Below, one piece after another: positions 11,869 to 22,693 of a stretch of 64,000 nt of DNA. This DNA is from Capronia americana (lineage: Eukaryota; Ascomycota; Eurotiomycetes; Chaetothyriales; Herpotrichiellaceae). The first letter of the stretch is position 1. Each line of letters starts with the position of its first letter. The notes beneath the pieces were generated by a model that saw nothing but the letters and a program-made list of their open reading frames with translations, ran no database searches and had not been told where the DNA came from. A program made the translations under genes and the position numbers. The DNA is taken from contig JADWQD010000007.1 of the NCBI GenBank assembly GCA_016110215.1, positions 1,054,001 to 1,118,000 of the forward strand. Reading direction: 5' to 3'.

Positions 11869-13290
11869 CTATCCAATCTTGGTGTCCCCAATATCCGAGG
11901 GCTCGGGCAGGAAATCTCCTGCAGTCCTTTCGACCTTGTTCTTCTTTTTCAAGTCCTGCAGCTCGTCTTCCTGGACAGTCTTTACGGTTAGATGACGACA
12001 ATCCTTTTCTTCAACGACAATGCCGCCTCCCCTGGCCATCGACATCAGCTCCTCACTTGCTTTTGTTCGCTCGCCGGTTTCTTTATTCCAAACCCAGCCT
12101 TCTTTCAACCACATCCAAGTGAGCCACGCGCGCAATTCCTTATCCAATGGAATGACTCGCTTCCACTCGGGCTCAAAGCTGTCTGGGTTCTCGGCACCTT
12201 CCCCGTTCCAGTTCTTAGCAAGGTCTCTCAACTTGTCACGACAGAACATGCGCCAGCTATCGTGAGAGTAAGGCCCCAGCCCGGGCAAATGCGAGATCTC
12301 CCATGCCACGCGCCCATCGTTGTCGTCAAGGACTTCGGCGTTTCCGACGTCCCGTCCGTCGCCTTTCGAAGGGTAATTCTGCTTCTTATATCGCTTCCCG
12401 CGTTGTGGCGGCTTCTCGACCCAGACTTTTGCCATGGCAACGCATTTCCGTGCTCTTTGGTTCTGAAATCCCAGTACATAAATGATGGAAGTAATATCGC
12501 TGACTTCAGCGTTGGCGAGATCCGTTGGCGTAGGGTAGCGCGACATGAGTTGGTAGAAGACTGGCATTGCTCGCTCGCCCGGCGTCTTGTTCAAGAAGAT
12601 GGTGGCAACGAGGAGACGAAATGGGTCGTCGGCTAGGCGCTCTTGCATCAAGCCGAACTTCTCGTGGGACAGAGGCGGGAATGGTAGTGTTGATAGGAAT
12701 GTCGGTCGATGCTTGTGTGGTGACGCGAAGTAGGGCGACTTTGTCGGCACTCGCACCTTCTTGGCTTTGACCTTGACCGCTTGTACAAGGGAAGGCAATC
12801 TGGGCAACGTAACATCTTGCAGGAACGGGTCGGGTCCAATATCTTCGGGAACATCCGTGAGACTCGAGTCAGACGAGAGCTCATCGACGTTGAGTCCGTA
12901 GTAGATTCGAGGCTGGCCTGGCGTCACCGAGAGCGTGGTGACATTCGAAAAGTCATCCTGGTTGACACTCAATGCATTATTATTTCTCAGAAAAGAGCCG
13001 GCTTGCCGGTCTTCCTTCTGCGGCGGAACCTCAACCTCTGGCTGATCATCTTTTGGCTTCTCAGTCGGAAAGTGCCTGGAGATATAAGTAATCTTGCGAC
13101 GCGTCCCAGCCGCTCTGCGCTTTCTTTTCACTTTCAACGCCGGCTGAGTCTCTGTCGATTCCAGAGAGATGTCATCGTCAGCAATCATCCCCAAATCATC
13201 GGTGGGAATGACGGGCAGCTCAAGTTCTGAGAATGGCGAGGGAGGCGGTGACAAGACACTATCCTCAATTGACGCGTTCGATGAGGTCAT
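11869..13290 (-). CDS. MBD4-like HhH-GPD DNA glycosylase
   Basis: Single exon of 473 aa. The N-terminal ~190 residues are acidic/basic and low in structure. The rest is a helix-hairpin-helix glycosylase domain closely resembling the catalytic domain of vertebrate MBD4: RLLVATIFLNKTPGERAMPV, then ISHLPGLGPYSHDSWRMFC. The hairpin LPGLGPY is followed by HDSW, which places the catalytic aspartate at D344. A charged insertion of about 30 residues separates the two halves. There is no methyl-CpG-binding domain. The expected role is removal of thymine or uracil from G mismatches, for example after deamination of 5-methylcytosine. The exact substrate is inferred. It is co-oriented with PSD2, and its 5' end faces the RlpA-like gene. 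Confidence 0.85.
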   Translation of the reverse strand: MTSSNASIEDSVLSPPPSPFSELELPVIPTDDLGMIADDDISLESTETQPALKVKRKRRAAGTRRKITYISRHFPTEKPKDDQPEVEVPPQKEDRQAGSFLRNNNALSVNQDDFSNVTTLSVTPGQPRIYYGLNVDELSSDSSLTDVPEDIGPDPFLQDVTLPRLPSLVQAVKVKAKKVRVPTKSPYFASPHKHRPTFLSTLPFPPLSHEKFGLMQERLADDPFRLLVATIFLNKTPGERAMPVFYQLMSRYPTPTDLANAEVSDITSIIYVLGFQNQRARKCVAMAKVWVEKPPQRGKRYKKQNYPSKGDGRDVGNAEVLDDNDGRVAWEISHLPGLGPYSHDSWRMFCRDKLRDLAKNWNGEGAENPDSFEPEWKRVIPLDKELRAWLTWMWLKEGWVWNKETGERTKASEELMSMARGGGIVVEEKDCRHLTVKTVQEDELQDLKKKNKVERTAGDFLPEPSDIGDTKIG

Positions 13291-13950
13291 CCTTGATGCT
13301 TTTAACGGAGAACTCGAACCTCCCTGCGGGCTCGAGAGTTATCACATCGGCGTCTGTTTGCTGGAGCATGATTTCTCCCCGGGTATCATTCTTTGGACGT
13401 ACCACGGTGTAGAAGAGAACAGCTCGAGTGCAGTCGTGACAATGCATTCACTGCCGGTCACGATGTCATCTGAGGTGATGGGCCTAGCAATATCATCGCT
13501 GGCGGTTGCTTCAGCTCCTCCACATCAGATTCCCACTACAGAACTTAAAGGTGCCTTGGCCTGCGATTTTCCCACTCGTACAGTTATCGCATTGCAGCGC
13601 GGACCCTGTGAGACATGGAAACCCTTCAAAATGTGATTCTCGTTGTCGACCTTCCAGTGAGAGGACAGTCACTGAGTCTTGACCTGGGGACGCCGAACTT
13701 GGCCAATCAGAGTCGCGGCTGACACGAAAGCGAGACGCGCAATTTCCTGCTGCGATGCGAAGATCTTGTCGCTGCTCACAACAGGCTCAACAGGTTTCCT
13801 TAAGTAGACCATGGGCGACAATTGACGCCCGTTGCCCTTGCGCTCGCATCTGCTTCATCGTGCACATTTCTATCCTCAACCAGCTCCGTGCTATCTGCCC
13901 CGAGGGTCAACCAGTCTCCTACACTCATTTGAAGCACTCTAACTGCAGAC
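13291..13950. promoter_or_regulatory. Divergent upstream region (glycosylase / RlpA-like gene)
   Basis: Lies between two outward-facing start codons. Short ORFs on both strands have no recognisable content. Confidence 0.4.
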
Positions 13951-14550
13951 ATGGGTGAGGCAGAGGAAGCAGCCCTCGATGTGGCAAGGACAGCAACAGT
14001 TCGACGCAAGCCTGTCCCACTACCACAGCCGCCCGCCTACTCAAGCCAGAAACGAGGACCCCTTGATCGATGGAGACGTTTCGAACGCCGGACTAAGATC
14101 ATCATTTTGGTGGCCGTTCTCGCCATCGTCGTCTTGATCATTGGCCTTGCAGCCGGCCTGTCGACCCGCAAGCACACGCAGAACCTCCCGTTACCCTCAG
14201 GCAATGGCGGCCCTTACACCGGCGACCTCACGTACTACGAGCCCGGTTTGGGTGCCTGCGGCGTTACGTCCCAAAACAGCGACAAGATTGTCGCCATCTC
14301 GCACCTCGTTTTCGATGCTGTTAGTGTCGGGAGCAATCCAAATGCAAATCCATTGTGTGGCAAGAAGATAAGAGCAAGGAAGGATAATAAAAGTGTGGAT
14401 TTGACAGTCGTGGACAGGTGTACCGGCTGCCAGCCAAAAGATATCGACGTCACCATTAACACCTTTGCTGGTCTCGCCGACGTTGATCTGGGCAGGGTAC
14501 TGGTGGAGTGGAACTGGCTGGAGAATGTCCCTGCTGACGCTCAAGGCTGA
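13951..14550 (+). CDS. Membrane-anchored RlpA-like double-psi beta-barrel (expansin/barwin-like) protein
   Basis: 199 aa, single exon. A cytosolic N-terminus of about 45 residues with a basic patch (RWRRFERRTK) precedes one strongly hydrophobic helix (residues ~49-70, IIILVAVLAIVVLIIGLAAG). This predicts a type II membrane or signal-anchored protein. The C-terminal domain has the fungal RlpA/barwin-like signature: YYEPGLGACG near the start, NPLCGKKI in the middle and VDRCTGCQPKDIDV near the end, giving four cysteines for disulfides, then a terminal LGRVLVEWNWL. Such proteins are found at the cell surface and some are induced in host or wood contact. No enzymatic activity is established for this class. 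Confidence 0.85.
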   Translation: MGEAEEAALDVARTATVRRKPVPLPQPPAYSSQKRGPLDRWRRFERRTKIIILVAVLAIVVLIIGLAAGLSTRKHTQNLPLPSGNGGPYTGDLTYYEPGLGACGVTSQNSDKIVAISHLVFDAVSVGSNPNANPLCGKKIRARKDNKSVDLTVVDRCTGCQPKDIDVTINTFAGLADVDLGRVLVEWNWLENVPADAQG

Positions 14551-14851
14551 TACCAGCCCAGCACTGAATGGCGCATCGTCGGACCAATGCCATCTATAGA
14601 TGCTCGAGCACTTCTTGAGGAGGATGAGATCCATGCTGGCGACGAGATATTAACCACCTTGCAGGTTTCCCCGAGGAGCCTTCATGCTCCTTCCAGTTCT
14701 AGGTTGAGAACGATCGAGTGGAGATGAACGCCCGAGATCGGACATTAGCGCGGCCTTTCGACTGAATTTCAGTGACGACCTTCACACTTCCTCGCTCGAC
14801 AGCAAAGTCGGTGGCCATCCTTGGTAGTGTAGACAGGAGAATCTATCGAGG
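14551..14851. other. Short intergenic region upstream of the amidase
   Basis: About 300 bases holding the amidase promoter. Nothing else seen. Confidence 0.4.
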
Positions 14852-16605
14852 ATGTCGATCGTAGCGTTGGCAGAGGATCAGCAGTATGTCAACCCAGTTT
14901 CACTTCGACACATTTCTGACTTCTGCGAAGGTCGAGCGTCACCCTCGATGTCCTCCACGATGTCGCTGCAAGAAACAACATTAGGATCACTTCTAAGGCA
15001 GATGAAGAAGCATTCTTGCTTGTCCTTCAATCGGCCGACGTGACAGCCGCCAATGTCAATGACTTGCCCGACTATATCGATCCTAGACTTGAGCCAGTTC
15101 CCACGTTGGGTGGACGAGAGTATTGGAAGGTGAAGAACAACAGCCACAATGCCTGGAGCCACCAAGCAAGCCTTGTGGCGGAGAGGCCGATCTCCGATGT
15201 TCTCAAGGGCCGGAAAATAATCATGAAGGACAACATGTCTGTGGCTGGACTGCCACATACCTGTGGAACCTTCCCTCAGCTTGTTTCCAAGGATGGCAGA
15301 TACCCAATCGCGACGATTGACGCGTCTATAACGAAACGACTGTTGGAGGCCGGAGCCACAATAGTCGGCACGTCTACATGCGAGAACTATTCGTTGACTC
15401 CTATGTCCTATACGTCAGCGAACGGACCGGTACACAATCCGTGGCTGCGCGATCACAATGCTGGAGGCAGCACGAGCGGCGGCGCATTTCTCGTTGCATT
15501 GGCCAACGCTCGTGCCGCTGGCGTCGCTGGCTTGGGAGACGCAGGCGAAGATGTTGAGCTTGCTATGGGCGGAGATCAAGCGGGTTCGATCCGTCTTCCT
15601 GCCGCATACTGCGGCATTTATGGAATGAAACCCACTCATGGTCTTGTACCATACACAGGAATTGCGGGGCTTCATCCGATGATTGACTATACAGGTCCAA
15701 TGGCAAGGAAACTAGAGGACATTGCGACGTTACTTTCTGTTGTTGCCGGTTACGACGGCCTCGACCCTCGAATGTCACCTGAATCACCACTACGGCAAAA
15801 TATCACCGACTATTCCAAGGAGCTAGCATCGACTCCGAACCCCGGCAAGGGTCTCAAGGTCGGCATCATCAAGGAATCACTTACATTCCCAGGTACACAA
15901 CCAGAAGTCGCAGAAACCGTGCGCTCCGCTGCAATCATGCACTTCGAAGCCAGCGGAGCAACAGTATCCGAAGTGTCGGTGCCAATGCATCTGTTAGGAC
16001 CTGCAATCTGGACAGCAGCCACGAGGTCACATCTTGCAGGTTTGGCCATTGGCGGCCGAATCCCTGATGTCCTCAGCCATAACATCCCCCACCTGTCTCT
16101 GCGGTGGCCTCCTGATCAAGAGATGTACGATCTGTTGAGAGTGGCGAACCCGGCCGTGATTAATATCATATTTTGCGAGACATTCTTAAAGGAGAAGTTC
16201 GGTCCAGAGGTGCAAGCCAAAGCCCATCGCCATGTCTTGCAGTTGAGGGCGGCGTATGACATGGCTCTAGAAGAGTTCGATATCCTTGTCACTCCTACAA
16301 CGCCAGCGGTTGCGCCTCCACATCCTGATTTGCGTCCCGAAGTCGACGGCGGCAGTACTGTGATGGACAAGATCAAACTAGCTGTTGGAGCCACAAATAA
16401 TACATGCCCCTTCAATGCCACTGGGCATCCAGCTTTGTCCGTGCCTTGCGGCTGGGCGCCATCAAAGACCGGGAAAGGAATGCTGCCTGTGGGAATGCAG
16501 GTGATTGGCAGGAAGTGGGACGACGCGGGCGTTCTCAAAGCTGCCAAAGCTTTTGAACTTGGAGGCGGTGGGCTGGGACCGTGGCCGGGACAAACAAAAG
16601 TGTAG
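14852..16605 (+). CDS. Amidase signature family protein
   Basis: Exons 14852-14883 and 14931-16605 (intron GTATGT to GCGAAG) give 568 aa. The first exon supplies only MSIVALAEDQ and part of the next codon. The Ser-cisSer-Lys triad can be placed: K110 in IIMKDNMSVAG, S193 in the GGSTSGG loop and nucleophile S230 in GGDQAGSIRLPAAYCG. About 13 extra residues separate the two serines relative to FAAH-type enzymes, as in many fungal/actinobacterial amidases. It hydrolyses a carboxamide to acid plus ammonia; the substrate is not predictable. No signal peptide is evident, so it is likely cytosolic. It is followed on the same strand by a Zn2Cys6 regulator and an MFS transporter, suggesting a small dedicated cluster. 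Confidence 0.92.
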
Positions 16606-17142
16606 TCCCTCTCAAGTTGTTGATCACTCGCGGCAGTGTGTTTTGAGCCCTGTTGAACTTGAGCTTGCTCGCCCCGAGTGCGGTCAGTCAACCAGAGACT
16701 TTATGCATTCTTGAGCTAGACAACTGTGCATTGCAGCATATCGGGGTAGATAGGGCCAAGATGTTGCAAACGACGGAGACGCGAGGGCTTTGTTCCTAGA
16801 GAGAGGCGAGTAATTGCGTGCCGATTACGATGCAGGTATTCGTATGCCCTGCTTTGCTCCCATAAATACACATAAGACGCCGCGCGAGCCGCAGCCATCT
16901 ATAAACGGGATTCTCAAATTCTATCTGACCAGAATGATACTCTAGAGATGCCCTTCAAGATAGTGCCAGCTCTATTCGCGAATCCAGGACTGTCGAGCCT
17001 CAAGTTCCATGGTGGCGCCAAGATTTGCCCAGTTACACAGTGTAGCTGATCGGTTGGCTCTCTTGACGTCCTCATATTCGTGCGGGCTCTGCATATTAAT
17101 CACCAAGGCGTTGCCCAAGCCGATACTGTATTCTTCATCCAC
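16606..17142. promoter_or_regulatory. Upstream region of the Zn2Cys6 regulator
   Basis: Separates amidase and regulator. An in-frame ATG at 17080 would extend the regulator by 21 residues. No other feature seen. Confidence 0.4.
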
Positions 17143-19326
17143 ATGTCTGCACCAGCTACTTCTCCAGAGACGCCTCTCCGGGCGGCTCAACGCCAACGCG
17201 CGAAGCCGCAGCGGATGCTTGCTTGTGTGCTGTGCTCGCAACGCAAAGTCAAATGCGACAGACAATTCCCCTGCACCAACTGTGTCAAGTTTCGAGCGCA
17301 ATGTGTGCCAGCCACGCTCACTCCGCGTCAACGGAGACGCAGATATCCCGAACGGGAGCTGCTGGGGCAGCTCCGCAAGTATGAGGATTTGCTTCATCAG
17401 AACAATATCCCGTTCGAGCCGTTGCACAACGAGTCGGCCCGACAGAGTGCCAACTACGCACAGAACGGCTATGATTCCGATGGACCCGACGCCTTGACTC
17501 CCTCAATGACGGCCAGGCCCGAAAGTCGCTATGAAGCTAAGAACATCCTACACAGTATGACCCAAGGCTTCGGGGACGTCGTCAACGACAGCGACTCCTC
17601 GCAAGGTGATGCGGTGCGAGTGACGGCCATTAAGAAAGCGTGGGAGCAGTCCACTGAAAATGCCGATCACCTGCTGTTTGGCTCGAGAGGAACGCCCGTT
17701 GACGTTTCCTCCTTACATCCAGATGCAGTCCAGATCTTCAAGCTTTGGCAGGTATACCTGGACAATGTGAACCCGCTGCTGAAGGTCACACACACCCCTA
17801 GCACGCAAGGGCGTGTCATCGAGGCCGCCAGCAATATAGCAGCCATCGATCCCAACCTAGAGGCTCTCATGTTCAGTATTTATTGCACAGCTATACTAAG
17901 TCTTTCTGAGGAGGAGTGCCAAACTACGACTGGTTCTCCAAAGGATGATCTATTGGCGAAGTACCAGTACGGTTGCCAGCAGGCGTTGCTAAACTGTGGA
18001 TTCCTCCGGACGAGCGATCGCGAATGCCTCACAGCATTGTACCTTTATCTGGTGAGCCTTGGCCCTGTTGAATCTGCCGCTTTGCTAACATTGTAGATCT
18101 CTGTCCGACCGAGCACCGTTCCGCCATCTCTTCATTCAATGTTGGGCGTCGCGGTACGCATTGCGCAACGCATGGGCATCCACAGCGAGTCGGCTCTCGC
18201 AGAATGCACCGTCTTCGAGGCCGAAATGCGCCGACGACTGTGGTGGTCCCTCATGCTCTTCGACAGTCGCATCGCTCAGCTCGCCAGCTCGAAAACTGAG
18301 ACCCTGGACCCAACATGGGACTGCAAGATTCCTCTCAACGTGAGCGACTCGGATCTCCGCCCAGAGATGAAGGAGCCGCCCGCAATCCAAGGCAGCTCCA
18401 CCGACGCACTCTTCGCCGTTGTACGGAGCGAGGTCGCCGACTTTGTCCGTTACAGCGAGTTCCACCTTGATTTCACCCGTCCAGCCCTGAAGGCCATTGC
18501 CAGGCAACAAGCCCGTCTTGGTTCGACTGCGAGAGACGGTGATCTGGCACAACTGGGGGAGGTAATCCAAGCCCGATATCTCAAGTCCTGCGACCCGGAC
18601 AACCCAATCCACTTCATGACAATTTGGAGTACATGGTCCAATTTGGCCAAATGTCGGCTCATGGACGACTATTCGAAATACTCTAGTTCATGCGTGCGCT
18701 GGACCGGGGAGCAGCGCGACACTGCTCTCTCCCACGCGCTGACGATGCTGGAATGCGACACGAAGATCATGGGCTCGCAACTCAGCAGCCGATTCCGCTG
18801 GTTCAACCACTTCTACTTCCCATTTCTAGCATACATTCACGTCGTCCAAGATGTCAAGAGACGACCGATGACCGAGCAGGCAAAGCACGCCTGGGAAGTC
18901 ATGAGCAACAACTACGAGGCTTGGTTTGGCGCGCTGTTTACTGACGGAGATAGCCCCGTCTTTCAAATGTTCGCCAAGCTTATCCTTGGGGCGTGGAACG
19001 CTTGTGAAGCGACTGCTGAGCGATCAGGAGAGATGTTAGTACCACCGAGGATCGTCTCTTCCCTCAGAGCCATACTGGCACATGTAGAGGGAGTTGCACC
19101 ACCTACCTCCGACATAGAGCATGCAGATACCACCGTGGGATCGGGAATGGACGAGTTCCCAATGTCAGTGGGCCCTACGGACTTCAGTGACCAGAACCAG
19201 CCCATTATGATGGCATTGCAAGGTAGCAACGCAGTAATGGAGTCGGAAAGGTACCCCGGCCCTTACATGAGGAACCAGTTGGAGTGGGCAGCGTTGGGCG
19301 GATGGCCCGGTTGGGGCAGCTTCTGA
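17143..19326 (+). CDS. Zn2Cys6 fungal transcription factor (cluster-located)
   Basis: Exons 17143-18051 and 18097-19326 (GTGAGC donor, CTAAC branch, TAG acceptor) give 712 aa. The binuclear zinc cluster is at residues 28-54: C28, C31, C38, C44, C47, C54 (ACVLCSQRKVKC, then CTNC). A short leucine-bearing linker follows (RELLGQLRKYEDLL), suggesting a dimerisation coiled coil. The rest is a fungal-specific middle homology domain, with the characteristic LGVAVRIAQRMGIH and RRRLWWSLMLFD blocks just after the splice. I chose 17143 because the zinc cluster then sits at the usual distance from the N-terminus; 17080 is an alternative. Its place between amidase and transporter suggests pathway-specific control. 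Confidence 0.92.
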
Positions 19327-19776
19327 GCTAGGCAGGTTGTTTCCGGTTCAATCCACACTCCATTCGTTACAAATTCGTTGAGTCCGTTGAGTCCGACAAA
19401 CGCATACCGAGCAACGACAGCACAGGGGTCCTCATACAAGGTGGCAGGTCACGACTTGGGTGTCCCGAAGTCCGATCGGCCGGTGAGGAAAGGAGAAGGC
19501 CCGAGAAATGGTTAGCGGCGGCGAATACGAGCGTTTCGAGTCGAACGACACCATCGGACCATCCGCAATTATCTCCTCTCTGGGCCACACATCAGCCCGC
19601 CTCTCTCGCTCGGTGTTTGTATCACACCTAAATTTCGACAGTGGATTTCTTTGGCGAGTCAGAGCAGAAAACATGGCTCCGTTCCAAAAAGGTATATCAT
19701 GGGATGAGCTCGCAGCCGCCAACATGTTACCGTGAGATAATATTCGATCTGAAACTGCGTCGTTCGTCGACTGAAG
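19327..19776. promoter_or_regulatory. Upstream region of the MFS transporter
   Basis: About 450 bases between regulator and transporter. No gene seen; it must carry the transporter promoter. Confidence 0.4.
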
Positions 19777-21586
19777 ATGTCTCCCACAGCTTCTAGCTCC
19801 AGCTACGCCACAGAAATTCCGCCGGTCCAGCAGCCACAGCCAGTTGACAGCCGGGCGGATGCCGAGAAGAAACTTGAGTCCGCCAACGAATATGCAGATG
19901 CCGAGAAGAATTTCCAGCCCAGGACCCTCAAGTTCTGGGCGATTATTGTCGGCATCTACTTGTCCATCTTTCTTGTTGCATTGGTGCGTTCCTCGTGGAA
20001 CCTTCATATCTGGATATCGTGCTCATATCTACAGGATCGAACGATTATTGCAACAGCCATTCCACGCATTACCGATGACTTCAACTCGATTCAGGACATT
20101 GGCTGGTATGGAAGTGCTTACATGTTGACTTGTGCCTGCTTTAATCCCATCTCCGGCCGCGTCTATCAGGTCTACCCGACGAAGTGGGTTTTCCTGGTCT
20201 CGATTGTAATCTTCGAGGTTGGATCTGTCCTCTGCGGTGCCGCTCCTAATTCCGCGGCGTTCATCGTCGGGCGAGCCATTGCCGGTTTAGCATCGGCCTT
20301 CATATTTTCGGGCGGAACGCTGCTCACACTTCCGCTCGTTCCTCTCGCTAAGCGGCCTGTTGTCAACTCCATGTTCGGCATGGCGTTCGGGGTGTCATCA
20401 GTGCTCGGCCCGGTTGTAGGGGGCGCTTTCACCGATCATGTGTAAGTCAAGTGAGGATCTGCTGAAGCCATGTACTGATTCGGCCAGGTCATGGAGATGG
20501 TGCTTCTACATCAACTTACCAATTGGGGGGTTCACATTGCTTGCAGTGCTCGTGTTGCTGCACCCGGAAGCGGTGAAGCACGAGAAGCTCACTGTAATGT
20601 CTCAAGTCAAACGGCTTGACCCGATCGGAAGCTTTTTCTTCATTCCATCGATCGTGTGCCTCATCCTCGCTCTGCAGTGGGGCGGCTCCACCTATTCCTG
20701 GTCGGCTCCAAGGGTCATCGGCCTTCTTGTGGCCTTCTCCGTCCTGTTCGTCGCCTTCGTCGTTGTTGAGGTCCTGACACCAGATACGGCGATGGCGCCA
20801 ACTCGGGTCCTCCTCAACCGCTCCGTTGCTGGCAGTTTGGCCTTCATGTTTCTTCTATCCGGAGGCATAATGTCCGTTACATATTACCTGTCGGTTTGGT
20901 TTCAGGCAGCCAAGGGCGATTCGGCAATCCGTGCAGGCATCAGCACGATCCCTCTGGCTCTTGCTTTTGTTATCTTTGGCGTCCTCGCAGCCGTCGTCAC
21001 GCAGAAGATCGGCTATTATGTGCCGGCGATGCTGGTTGCACCAATTCTTGCATCGACTGGCGCGGGTATGCTGTCGACGCTATCACCTAGCTCAGGGCAC
21101 AATGCCTGGATCGGTTATCAAGTCCTCTACGGCTTCGGTGTTGGCTCAGGCTTTCAGATCTCGATATTGCCGTCCCAGTATGTTTTGCCCCGCGTGGACG
21201 TCCCTATCGGCCTGGCCTTGACGTTCTTCACGCAGCAGCTTGGTGGTGCCGTTTTCCTTGCCGTCAGTCAGAACGTCTTCTCGAGCAGCCTCGTTGCCAG
21301 CCTGTCGGGAACTACCGGTCTCGATGCTCAAACAATCGTCAACACCGGTGCGACTGATCTTCGGAGAGTCGTGCCGCCGGAGCAGCTCAGCACAGTTGTC
21401 CAAGCATACAGCCACGCGCTGACGCGAGTGTTTCTTCTCACGGCTATCCTTTGTGCTTGCATGACATTAGCTGTTCTACCGGTGGAGTGGAAGAAGATTC
21501 CTGGCAAAAAAGCGACCCAAGGGCAACTCGAGTCCGTGGATACCGGCACGGGGCAGAGTAGAAGCGAGATGAAGAATGAAGAATGA
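19777..21586 (+). CDS. MFS multidrug-type transporter (DHA14-like)
   Basis: Exons 19777-19983, 20035-20441 and 20488-21586 give 570 aa. A polar N-terminus of about 50 residues leads into the first helix. The junctions restore conserved text: VAL|DRTIIATAIP across intron 1 and DHV|SWRWCFYINLPIGG across intron 2. The latter is a hallmark of the 14-helix drug:H+ antiporters. The antiporter motif C appears as VSSVLGPVVGGAF. The length and about 14 hydrophobic segments fit DHA14/TRI12-like efflux pumps. The C-terminal tail is charged and short. It probably exports a toxic compound or product linked to the upstream amidase and regulator; the substrate is unknown. Confidence 0.92.
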
Positions 21587-22693
21587 AGCTTACACTGTGG
21601 ACCGTAGATGAAACGGGAAAAGGCGTGGAATGTTTATTCTGATTTTGGGCTACATCTTTCTGGATATGAAATGGCAGCAGCATCGAGGGTGTAGAGCGAG
21701 GAGGATCAAGGCATATTGTATATTAGAAAGTCAAATACCTCGTACAGCCTGTTGCGTGCGAAGCTGTTATTGTCTGCCGCTTGCACCGCCACTTGCGCCA
21801 CACCTCAGCGATCGATCTTGCGGGGAAGCCCAGCCCTTGGCGTGCTTGGCAGAAGATCATGACGACAGGGTGTCCGAATCCGGCACGGCCAACCCGAGCG
21901 ACCCCTGCGCTCTGGTTTCGACTTCCAACTTTTTCGTCCCCCTTCCGACGATCGTCCAAACCTTCGTCAGTCACTCGTGCCGTGCTTACCAGACTCCCCG
22001 CGCTCAAGGCCAGCCTTGTCGCCGTCCGACGGACATGGCTCGATAACTTCCGGTCCTGATTGGGCATGGGCGATGCTTCGAATTGTGAAACCGATGCTAA
22101 AATATCGTCAGCGCCTCCTTCCTCGGGACTCTCTGTTAGGACTATGCTTCATGTCTGGATGTGGCTGACGAGCTCCAGTCCAAGCAAGGGAGCCGATGGT
22201 TTCATTGGTCTCCTTCTGGTGACCAAGCGCTTCCCTACGAGTATCCCTTGCAGAGACTACGAGTACCACTCGTCATCGATAACAAGCCAACGGATGCACC
22301 TACGATGTTGACTGGACCGTTGTTGGGAGAGACAGCCGAGTGTGTGGATGTTGTGGCCCGATCGCTGCTGAAGATGGTCCAATGCTCCAAGACATTGGCG
22401 TGCTCAGCGTGCCTTGTTGCACCTTTCGAAGGTTCGAGTTACACCATACCAAGGCAGTGATTGCGTGGCAGCAACCGACAATCCGGATCGAGTCACACCC
22501 GCTCATGGTGAGAATCAACCAACTGTCATCCCTCTGAAAGAGCGCACCCCTCTAGACTGGCTCTCAAATACCCTTCACCGTGCTCCCATCCATGCAAGGT
22601 CTTCCTCCCATTGCATTCATCTTCCAATACTGACAAGGCTGCTCCCCACCCCATCCGCCGTCTCTGTGTGTATTGTCCTCCCCATCCTACACG
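21587..22693. other. Intergenic region between transporter and fasciclin gene
   Basis: About 1.1 kb. A plus-strand ORF around 22161-22460 has mildly protein-like composition but no recognisable motif or start context. No gene is called. Confidence 0.4.

Noticed and set aside
16116..16691. 191-codon minus-strand ORF
   Set aside because: Antisense shadow of the amidase 3' half.
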